Below, piece by piece: positions 1 through 6,905 of a DNA stretch of 64,000 bases; within the stretch, counting starts at the first letter, position 1, and each line of letters begins with the position of its first letter. The DNA comes from JAJECS01 sp965198185 (GTDB lineage Bacteria > Chloroflexota > UBA11872): assembly GCA_965198185.1 (NCBI GenBank), contig CBDAOU010000001.1, positions 806,001-870,000 of the forward strand, written 5' to 3'. The position numbers were made by a program, and so were the translations under genes. A model generated the notes under the pieces. That model searched no databases and was not told where the DNA came from. It saw only the letters and a program-made list of their open reading frames with translations.

Positions 1-482
1 CGTCGATGGGAAACAGCCGTCGTGCGCACGCGCCCCACGGCGTTGGACACGGTGGTGACCGCCGTGTCGAAGCCGATGCAGATGTCGGTCTCCGGGACGT
101 CGTTGTCGATGGTCTTGGGAATACCCACGACGGCGTCGCCTTCGGCGGCCATGCCTCCGGCGACCGATAGCGTGTCGTCCCCGCCGATGACCACCAGCCC
201 GTGCAGCTGGCAGTCGTCAAACACCGCGCGGGCCTTCGCGAACGACTCCGGATCGCGCAGCGGGTTCGTGCGCGACGAGCCGAGCATGGTGCCGCCCTCG
301 TCGAGGATTGGGTCCGTGGCCTCGATCGTCAGCGGCTCGGCCTCGCGGTCGAGCACCCCGGCCCAGCCGTCGCGGAAGCCGAGCACGGTCCAGCCCTGGC
401 GGTCCGCTTGGCGCACCACACCCCGTATCGCCGCGTTCAGACCCGAACAGTCGCCGCCGCCGGTGAGGACGCCGATTTGCAT
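1..482 (-). CDS. pfkA: 6-phosphofructokinase, 3' part cut by window edge, PPi-dependent type
   Basis: The gene reads from an ATG at 482 toward base 1 and leaves the window, so only about 160 N-terminal residues are visible. It would phosphorylate fructose 6-phosphate in glycolysis. The start region MQIGVLTGGGDCSGLNAAIR is the glycine-rich phosphoryl-donor site of the PfkA family. Two positions that separate donor types read as PPi-type: GGDDT (Asp where ATP enzymes have Gly in GGDGS) and PKTIDND (Lys where ATP enzymes have Gly). PPi use is therefore inferred from these two residues. The family call is firm; the donor call is probable. The C-terminal half is not available for checking. Confidence 0.9.
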   Translation of the reverse strand, partial: MQIGVLTGGGDCSGLNAAIRGVVRQADRQGWTVLGFRDGWAGVLDREAEPLTIEATDPILDEGGTMLGSSRTNPLRDPESFAKARAVFDDCQLHGLVVIGGDDTLSVAGGMAAEGDAVVGIPKTIDNDVPETDICIGFDTAVTTVSNAVGRVRTTAVSHR

Positions 483-607
483 AGCGCGCCGCCTGGCCCC
501 AGGCCCCGTCTCCAGAGTGCCGCCCCAGAGTACCGCCGCCGCGCGCCCGTATGGTGCGAATCGATACCATGACCCCGTGACGGACAGCCCCAAGCATTCG
601 AGGTGCC

Positions 608-1189
608 GTGGATACGCTTACGGCGCTGCGCGATCGCCGCAGCATCAACGCCCTGACGGCGGACGTGCCGTCGCAGGCCACCATCCAACAGCTGTTGGAC
701 GTGGCCGTCTGGGCGCCCAACCATCGCATGACCGAACCCTGGCGCTTCCACGTCCTCGCCGGGGAGGCGCGCCGGACGGTCGGCGAGGCCATCAGCGACG
801 GCCTGCGCGCCGAGCTCGACGCCAGCGACCCGGTGGCCGCCGGCGAGATCAAGGGCGCCCGCGCCAAGCTCAGGCGCGCCCCCGTCGTGATCGTCGTCAG
901 TCACCCGCGCTCCGACGACCCGGTGATGGACCTGGAGGACTACGCCGCCTGTTGCTGCGCGGTGCAGAACATGCTGCTGGCGGCCCACGCCGAGGGCCTG
1001 GCGGCCAAGTGGCGCACCGGCGCCATGTGCGAATTCGTCGCCACGCGGAAGGCGCTTGGCCTCGGCGACACCGACCGCCTCGTCGGATTCATCTATCTGG
1101 GCTATCCGTCGCCCAACGCGCCCCCCGACACGCGGGAGCGGACGACGCCCGAGGTCGCCTGGCTCGGCTGGGAGGACACGGGTGGCTGA
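608..1189 (+). CDS. Nitroreductase family FMN oxidoreductase
   Basis: This 193-residue protein matches the short nitroreductase family, FMN-dependent NAD(P)H oxidoreductases that usually work as homodimers. It opens with MDTLTALRDRRSI, where the RRSI stretch is the phosphate-binding part of the FMN site. It then shows VWAPNHRMTEPWRF and a middle block with AVQNMLLAAHAEGLAAKWRTG, which in the family contacts the flavin. The start is a GTG with GAGGT about 6 bases upstream. Its 3' end overlaps the following amidase by 8 bases, so the two are probably co-transcribed. The true substrate cannot be told; nitroaromatics, quinones or flavin itself are all possible in this family. Confidence 0.85.
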   Translation: MDTLTALRDRRSINALTADVPSQATIQQLLDVAVWAPNHRMTEPWRFHVLAGEARRTVGEAISDGLRAELDASDPVAAGEIKGARAKLRRAPVVIVVSHPRSDDPVMDLEDYAACCCAVQNMLLAAHAEGLAAKWRTGAMCEFVATRKALGLGDTDRLVGFIYLGYPSPNAPPDTRERTTPEVAWLGWEDTGG

Positions 1190-2615
1190 CGCCACGGAGC
1201 TGTGGCAGTGCACCCTGGTCGAGATCGGCGAGCGCATAGCTAGTGGCGAGGTCAGCCCGGTTGAGGTGACCCGTGCCTGCCTGGCGCGCACCGAGCGGCT
1301 GGGCCCGGCGCTCAACGCGACGACCACGATCCTCGGCGATCAGGCGCTGGCGGCCGCGCGGCAGGCGGAACGCGAGATCGTCGGCGGGACGCACCGTGGG
1401 CCATTGCACGGCGTCCCGATCGGCATCAAGGACCTGGCCGACGTGGCCGGCGTTCCAACAACGGTGGGGTCGCACGTCTTCCACGGCCATGTCGCCGAGC
1501 GGGACAGCACGCTGGTCCGCCAACTCAAGCGGGCCGGCGCGGTCATCCTTGCCAAGATGAACTGCGACGAGATGGCCCTGCACCCAACCGGCGCGATCTC
1601 TCAATTTGGACCCGGCCTCAACCCGTGGAACACATCGCGAGCCAGCGGCGGCTCGAGCAGCGGGTCCGGCATCGCGGTCGCGGCGGGCATGATGTTCGGC
1701 GCGCTCGGATCGGACACCGGCGGCTCCATTCGCATTCCGGCGTCCGCCTGCGGCGTGGTCGGCATCAAACCCACCTACGGCCGCGTCAGCCTCGACGGCG
1801 TGCGGCTGCTGGCGCCGACCTTCGACACGCCGGGGCCCATGGCCCGCACCACGCTGGACGCGGCGCTGATGCTGCGCGCCATGGTGGACCCGGACGATGA
1901 GGCGAGCATCCGCGAGGCGAACCGGCTCACCCACCTCGTTCCCGACGCGGACGCCGGCCTCGACGGCCTGCGCATCGGCGTGCCGTCGAGCTATTTCTTC
2001 GAGGAAATCGACCCCGAGATCGAGCGCCTGGTGCGCGGCGCCATCGACGCGCTGGCCCGGCTTGGCGCCGAGTTGGTAGCAGTCGAGCTGTCGTCCCTAC
2101 CAATGGTGATTGAGTCCCATTGGGGCATCATGATTCTCGAATCCCACGCCTCGATCTCGGCGGCCACGGGCGGCGACCTGACCCGGGTCGGCGAAGCCGT
2201 GCGTGAGCGGCTGGCGGCCGGCCTGGAGGTCCTGCAGCTGGACCCCCGAGACTCCCCGACGACACTCGGACGCCTGCGGGCCATGCGCGACGACGCGCTG
2301 GCGGACTACCGGCGCGCCACCAGCCAGGTGGACGCCCTCGTCACGCCTGCCCTCCCGCGCTCACCCGTGCCCATCGCCGAGGCGCTCACCGACTTCACCT
2401 GGATGGGTCGCTATACGCGGTGCTTCAACGGCACGCACGAGCCGGTCGTTTGCCTTCCCTGCGGCCGGGGCTCCGACGGCATGCCCGTGGGAATGCAAAT
2501 CGTCGCCCCCAAATACCGCGAGCGGACGGCCGTGCGCATCGCGCTGGCCTACGAGCGCGGCGGCGAGGCGCCCCCGCGCGAATGGCCGCCCGAGCCCGAC
2601 CTGCCGGTGAGCTAG
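1182..2615 (+). CDS. Amidase signature family enzyme (GatA-like)
   Basis: The protein of about 477 residues is a Ser-cisSer-Lys amidase that hydrolyses an amide bond. The catalytic Lys lies in IGIKDLAD and the two serines lie in GGSSSGS and GSDTGGSIRIPAS, the classical signature of GatA and related amidases. I place the start at the GTG at 1182 because it overlaps the nitroreductase stop in a coupled way and because family similarity begins there; the frame is open further upstream, to 1056, but that part is non-homologous. No gatB or gatC is next to it, so a stand-alone amidase is as likely as the tRNA amidotransferase A subunit. Confidence 0.85.
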   Translation: MADATELWQCTLVEIGERIASGEVSPVEVTRACLARTERLGPALNATTTILGDQALAAARQAEREIVGGTHRGPLHGVPIGIKDLADVAGVPTTVGSHVFHGHVAERDSTLVRQLKRAGAVILAKMNCDEMALHPTGAISQFGPGLNPWNTSRASGGSSSGSGIAVAAGMMFGALGSDTGGSIRIPASACGVVGIKPTYGRVSLDGVRLLAPTFDTPGPMARTTLDAALMLRAMVDPDDEASIREANRLTHLVPDADAGLDGLRIGVPSSYFFEEIDPEIERLVRGAIDALARLGAELVAVELSSLPMVIESHWGIMILESHASISAATGGDLTRVGEAVRERLAAGLEVLQLDPRDSPTTLGRLRAMRDDALADYRRATSQVDALVTPALPRSPVPIAEALTDFTWMGRYTRCFNGTHEPVVCLPCGRGSDGMPVGMQIVAPKYRERTAVRIALAYERGGEAPPREWPPEPDLPVS

Positions 2616-2935
2616 TCCTTGGCCGCGGTGCGGACGGCCGTGCCGTAGGCCAGCAGCTCGGCCACGCCCTGCATCACGTCGGCCGCGTTGTAGCGCACGC
2701 CCACGACGGCGTCGGCGCCCAGCGACTCGGCGTGGGCGACCATTCGCTCGACCGCCTCCCGCCGGGCCTGCGCCAGCAGCTCCGCATACTCGCGCACCTC
2801 GCCGCCCTTGATGCTGCGGAGCCCGGCCATGATGTCGCGGCCGATGCCGCGCGCCCGCACGCTGTTCCCCTGCACGATCCCCAGCGTCTCGGTGATCTCC
2901 CGGCCCGAAATCTCAAACGTGGTCACCACGATCAT
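2612..2935 (-). CDS. YbjQ/UPF0145 family protein
   Basis: This 107-residue protein begins MIVVTTFEISGREITETLGI and contains LGADAVVGVRYN, both hallmarks of the YbjQ (UPF0145) family, small proteins thought to assemble into pentamers and proposed to bind heavy metals. The biological role is not settled. The ATG overlaps the stop of the upstream kinase gene as ATGA, which indicates translational coupling in one operon. Its stop overlaps the tail of the convergent amidase gene by a few bases. Confidence 0.85.
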   Translation of the reverse strand: MIVVTTFEISGREITETLGIVQGNSVRARGIGRDIMAGLRSIKGGEVREYAELLAQARREAVERMVAHAESLGADAVVGVRYNAADVMQGVAELLAYGTAVRTAAKD

Positions 2936-3948
2936 TCCGTCACCTCCGATGCGTTCCGGTCGGAACCTGATTCCAGCACATTGAGCGTCCGCAGCACGTC
3001 GTCCCACCCCAATTCGGCAGCCCGTGCCACGATCTCCGAGCGCTGGGGCAGGCCGTGCAGCGGTCCCGGTCGCTCGACTTTGAGCCCGGCGACCAATGTG
3101 CCCATGCGTGCGCAGGTCGCTACGCCCGCGCCCGCGAGGCGCGCCGCCAGAAACCCGCCGACAAACGCGTCGCCGGCGCCTTGGGGTCCCTGAATGCGCC
3201 GTGCCACGTGCGGCAGCCGCACGGTTTCGTCGGCCGTGGCCGCGAGCGCACCGTTTTCCGCCATGGTGATCGCCGCGGTCTCCGCCCCGCGGTCCAGGAA
3301 ATACCGCGCCGCGTCCTCGGGGTCCCGGAGGCCCATCACGGCCAGCGACTCGTCCGGGGCGCCGCAAAACACCAGGTGGGCGTACCGCAGCACCTCGTGC
3401 ATGGCCGCCGCCGCGTCTTCCCCCGACCAGAGTTGCGGGCGGAAGTTGATATCCAGCGAAACCAGGATCCCGCGGTCCCGCGCGCGCTGCGCCAGATGCC
3501 GTGTCGCGGCGCGCGACGAGGCCGAGATGGCCTGCGAGATGCCGCTCAAATGCACCAGCCGCACGCCGTCCAGGTCCACCCGGTCCACGTCCGCGGGCGC
3601 GATGGTCGACGCCGCGCTGCCCTTCCGCCAGTACCAGATCTGATAGCTGGCGTCGGTCGCGTGCTCGGCGACATAGAGGCCGGTCGGCCCGCCGCCACGC
3701 GTGACGTAGCGCAGGTCAACCCCGAGGCTGGACCAGTCCTCGAGCAGGTAGTCGCCAAACGGATCGTCGCCGACCTTGGTCATAATCGCGCACGGCAGGC
3801 CCAGCCGGCCCAGCGCGACGGCCACGTTGAGCACGTCGCCGGAGTTCGATCGCTTGATCGTTTCCACGCGCGCCAGCGGCTTGGGGCCGGCAAGCTCGAC
3901 CATCACCTCGCCGGCCGCGACCACCGCCGGCCCTTCCAACTTGTTCAT
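2932..3948 (-). CDS. PfkB family sugar kinase, 2-keto-3-deoxygluconate kinase-like
   Basis: The 338-residue product is a ribokinase-fold (PfkB) kinase. The N-terminal half has the substrate lid region around SGDVLNVAVALGRLG. The C-terminal signature QGAGDAFVGGF holds the catalytic Asp and the anion hole. The N-terminal style resembles KDG kinases, which phosphorylate 2-keto-3-deoxygluconate. A mannonate dehydratase, whose product is KDG, is encoded at 30.6-31.6 kb, which fits but does not prove this substrate. The start MNKLEGP at 3948 is preferred over an upstream in-frame ATG because the upstream residues look non-homologous. The stop overlaps the ATG of the YbjQ gene. Confidence 0.8.
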   Translation of the reverse strand: MNKLEGPAVVAAGEVMVELAGPKPLARVETIKRSNSGDVLNVAVALGRLGLPCAIMTKVGDDPFGDYLLEDWSSLGVDLRYVTRGGGPTGLYVAEHATDASYQIWYWRKGSAASTIAPADVDRVDLDGVRLVHLSGISQAISASSRAATRHLAQRARDRGILVSLDINFRPQLWSGEDAAAAMHEVLRYAHLVFCGAPDESLAVMGLRDPEDAARYFLDRGAETAAITMAENGALAATADETVRLPHVARRIQGPQGAGDAFVGGFLAARLAGAGVATCARMGTLVAGLKVERPGPLHGLPQRSEIVARAAELGWDDVLRTLNVLESGSDRNASEVTE

Positions 3949-4041
3949 CCAAGCGGGCCGGGCTGCATGTCCGCCACGGCCCGGGGCATGCGGCAAATGA
4001 CGCAAGGGCTTCGCCAAAGCCCCCCTTCGCGGGAATTCAGG

Positions 4042-5460
4042 TCAGGACGCCCGCGCACGGGCACGCCGCTGCGGCAGGTGCAGCGGTTGGTTGATCGCCG
4101 CCCACGCCCCCTCGGCCGTGGCTTCGGGGAAGGTCGGATGCGCGTGAATCGTCTCGCGCAGATCGCTCAGCGTGGCCTCGAGCTGCAGCGCCAGCGCGCC
4201 CTCGGCGATGATGTCGCTGGCGCCCGGTCCGATCACGTGCATCCCCAGCAGCCGCTGATGCGCGGCGTCCGCCACCAGCTTCACAAAGCCGTCGGTGTCG
4301 CCGAAGGCCCGGGCGCGGCCCAGCGCCTGGAAGGGAAATCGCCCCACCATCACCTCGCCGTGCTGCTCGCGCGCGTCGGCCTCGGTGAGCCCCACGCTGG
4401 CAATCTCGGGATGGGTGAAGGTGCACGCCGGAACGACGTCATCGTGATAGACCGCCGAGCCGCCCACCACGTTCTCCGCCGCAACCACGCCCTGGTGCGA
4501 GGCCACGTGCGCCAGCAGCCGCTGCCCCGTCACGTCGCCGATGGCGTAGACGTCGGGCCGGTTGGTGCGCATGGCGCTGTCCACGGGAATGCCCTGCGCG
4601 CTGTGCGTCACGCCCAGCCGATCGAGCCCAAGGTTCAGCGCATTGGCCCGGCGTCCGGTAGCCATGAGCACGTGCGTGGCGTCCACCTCGAACGTCTCGT
4701 CATCTCTCGCCAGACTCACGCGCAGCCCGCCCTCGCGCTCGGCGATGGACTCGATGCGCGTGCCGTCGCGCACGGCTACGCCCTGCTGCACCAGAATCTT
4801 GCGCAGGGCCGCGCTCACGTCGGCGTCTTCGTTGGGGACCACCGTGGGGAGCATCTCGACCAGCGTGACCTCGCTCCCCAGCAGGGCGAACAGCGTGGCC
4901 CACTCGACGCCCACGGCGCCGGCGCCCGCCACGACGATCTGCTCGGGCGGCTCTTCCAGCTCGAACGCCCCGTCGCTGTCGATCACCCCCGGAAGGTCTG
5001 TGCCCGGAACCGGCGGCATCACCGATGACGAGCCGCTGGCGATGATCACCTTGGGCGCCATCACCAGATCGCCGCTCTCGCCCATATCCACCTCGACCAC
5101 GCCGGCGCCCGCCAGTGTTCCGTAGCCGCGCACGACCGTGACCCCGGCCGCGTCCAACAGGCCGCCCACCCCGCGCACCAGCTGGCGCACGATGCGGTCC
5201 TTGCGCGCGCGCATGGCCGGATAGTCGGCTTCAACGCCCGACACGTTCACGCCGAACGCGCCCGCGTGGAGCGCGAGCTGGTAGACCTCGGCGCTGCGGA
5301 GCAGGGCTTTCGACGGAATGCAGCCCCGCAGCAGGCACACGCCGCCCACCTCTTCGGCCTCGACCAGCGCGACCTTGGCCCCGAGCGCGGCGGCTCGCAG
5401 GGCCGCCACATAGCCGCCCGGACCGCCGCCGAGCACGCACACATCCGCCGTTACCGGCAT
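4042..5460 (-). CDS. lpdA: Dihydrolipoyl dehydrogenase (E3)
   Basis: The 472-residue flavoprotein reoxidises dihydrolipoamide of 2-oxoacid dehydrogenase complexes or the glycine cleavage system. It has the FAD-binding GGGPGGYVAAL at the N terminus and the redox disulfide in GGVCLLRGCIPSK, with the C-x4-C spacing of lipoamide dehydrogenases. A second NAD-binding fold surrounds GAGAVGVEWA. The C-terminal catalytic His and Glu pair lies in HAHPTFPEA. Length and motif order are normal. No E1 or E2 gene is in the neighbourhood, so its complex must be encoded elsewhere. A mercuric reductase is unlikely because the metal-binding domain and C-terminal cysteines are absent. Confidence 0.93.
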   Translation of the reverse strand: MPVTADVCVLGGGPGGYVAALRAAALGAKVALVEAEEVGGVCLLRGCIPSKALLRSAEVYQLALHAGAFGVNVSGVEADYPAMRARKDRIVRQLVRGVGGLLDAAGVTVVRGYGTLAGAGVVEVDMGESGDLVMAPKVIIASGSSSVMPPVPGTDLPGVIDSDGAFELEEPPEQIVVAGAGAVGVEWATLFALLGSEVTLVEMLPTVVPNEDADVSAALRKILVQQGVAVRDGTRIESIAEREGGLRVSLARDDETFEVDATHVLMATGRRANALNLGLDRLGVTHSAQGIPVDSAMRTNRPDVYAIGDVTGQRLLAHVASHQGVVAAENVVGGSAVYHDDVVPACTFTHPEIASVGLTEADAREQHGEVMVGRFPFQALGRARAFGDTDGFVKLVADAAHQRLLGMHVIGPGASDIIAEGALALQLEATLSDLRETIHAHPTFPEATAEGAWAAINQPLHLPQRRARARAS

Positions 5461-5514
5461 GGCATCGTCAGGGTTGCCGGAGCGGACGGCATTGTAGATG
5501 GCGGGCGCGCTGGA

Positions 5515-6660
5515 TCAGGCCGCATCGGCGAAGGCCTCGCAAATCCCGCGATAGAGGCCAACGGCCGCCTCAAGCTCGGCCAACTCGATCCATTCATTGT
5601 TCGTGTGCGCCTGCGCAATGTCCCCCGGCCCCAGCACGACGGCGGGCAGCCCGCCGATGGACGCCAGCATCGAGGCGTCGGTGGCATACGCCACGGCGGC
5701 CAGGGTAGGGTCGCAACCGGCCCGCTCCAGCGCGCGCACGGTGGCGCGCACCACTGGTTCGTCGGCGTCGGTCTCCATCGGCGGCACGTGGACATAGGGC
5801 GCCTCGCGCTCGACGCGGAGTCCGGCGTCCGCCTCGCGAAGCTGGTCCAGCGCACGGTCCACCTCGGCGAGGACGGCAGCGGGATCCTCACCGGGCAGCA
5901 GCCGCCGGTCGCAGTCGATCTGGCAGGCGTCCGGCACCACGTTCACCGCCTCGCCGCCCTCGATCACGCCGACGCTCCAGGTCGCCCGCCCGAGGCGCGG
6001 ATGCATCGACCGCGCCAGACCCGGCTCGATGCCCGCGCGCAGCGCGCCGATCACCGTCTGCATGTCGAATATGGCGTTGCGGCCGCGCTCCGGCGTCGCG
6101 CTGTGCGCCGCCACGCCGGCGGTGCGCACGCGCCAGCGCAGCACGCCCTTGTGGGCCACGATGGGCTGCAGGTTGGTCGGCTCGCCCACGATCACCGCGT
6201 CCACGGCGGGCCGGCGCTCGGCCAGCGCCCGCGACCCGCGCATGGTGATCTCTTCGTCCATGGACCCCGCGAGCCAGACATTGACCGGAAACGCCGGGTC
6301 CGCGGCGGCGCTTTCGAGGACGCTCAGCATGGCGGCCAGCGAGCCCTTCGGATCGGCCGAGCCCCGCCCGTAGAGCCGCCCGCTCTCAACGCGCGGATTC
6401 AGGGCGTCGGGCATCGGCGCCAGGCCAACCGTGTCCAGGTGACACTCGAACATCAGCGTACGCGGGCGCCCACGGTCGATTTGGGCCAGCACATTGGGGC
6501 GGCCCGGCTCGACCTCGTGCAACTCGACTTCGGCGCCCATGGCGCGGGCGGACTCGGCCACGTAGTCCGCCATCGCCTGCTCGCCGGGTCCTCCGGCAAG
6601 GCTGGCGTTGACGCTGTTGATCGCCACCAGATCGGCCAGGCGGTCTACCAGGGCGGACAT
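5515..6660 (-). CDS. M20 family metallopeptidase (ArgE/DapE type)
   Basis: The 381-residue protein is a zinc-dependent amidohydrolase of the ArgE/DapE/ACY1 group. Zinc ligands are visible in FECHLDTVG, in GRGSADPKGSLAAML and in the general-base pair MDEEITMRGS, followed by VGEPT. The usual dimerisation domain lies between these and the C-terminal zinc ligand region. I start at the ATG at 6660; the open frame continues 66 codons upstream through a palindromic repeat and is not homologous. The substrate, for example an N-acyl amino acid or succinyl-diaminopimelate, cannot be chosen from sequence alone. Confidence 0.85.
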   Translation of the reverse strand: MSALVDRLADLVAINSVNASLAGGPGEQAMADYVAESARAMGAEVELHEVEPGRPNVLAQIDRGRPRTLMFECHLDTVGLAPMPDALNPRVESGRLYGRGSADPKGSLAAMLSVLESAAADPAFPVNVWLAGSMDEEITMRGSRALAERRPAVDAVIVGEPTNLQPIVAHKGVLRWRVRTAGVAAHSATPERGRNAIFDMQTVIGALRAGIEPGLARSMHPRLGRATWSVGVIEGGEAVNVVPDACQIDCDRRLLPGEDPAAVLAEVDRALDQLREADAGLRVEREAPYVHVPPMETDADEPVVRATVRALERAGCDPTLAAVAYATDASMLASIGGLPAVVLGPGDIAQAHTNNEWIELAELEAAVGLYRGICEAFADAA

Positions 6661-6739
6661 GGGCGCTGATCTCAGTTCGGAGGGAGCGCCGCAGTATAGG
6701 CGCGGCTGCCGGTCGTCCAGTTCCCACGATCTGATGTAG

Positions 6740-6759
6740 GGGCGGTTCGCGAACCGCCC
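6740..6759. repeat. 20-bp perfect palindrome of the REP-like family
   Basis: A perfect inverted repeat with arms GGGCGGTTCG/CGAACCGCCC sits in the gap upstream of the M20 peptidase gene. It belongs in style to the G-rich palindromes at 10475, 34514, 34650 and 39814 and could form an RNA hairpin or cruciform. Confidence 0.7.
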
Positions 6760-6905
6760 TCCCCCAGTGACCACGGACTCGCGGAGGCCGCGCACCCACC
6801 CGCGACATTTCAAGCGCATCCCATCGACCGCCAAGCGCAAGCGAGGAGTCTCAGACATTCGACCGCGGCCGCACCGGCGGTCCCGGGTCCACCAAGCCTC
6901 GGCGG

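Noticed and set aside
3055..5028. 657-codon plus-strand open frame over the PfkB kinase and lpdA genes
   Set aside because: It is antisense to two well-recognised genes and its composition (Arg, His, Gly) is that of a high-GC shadow.
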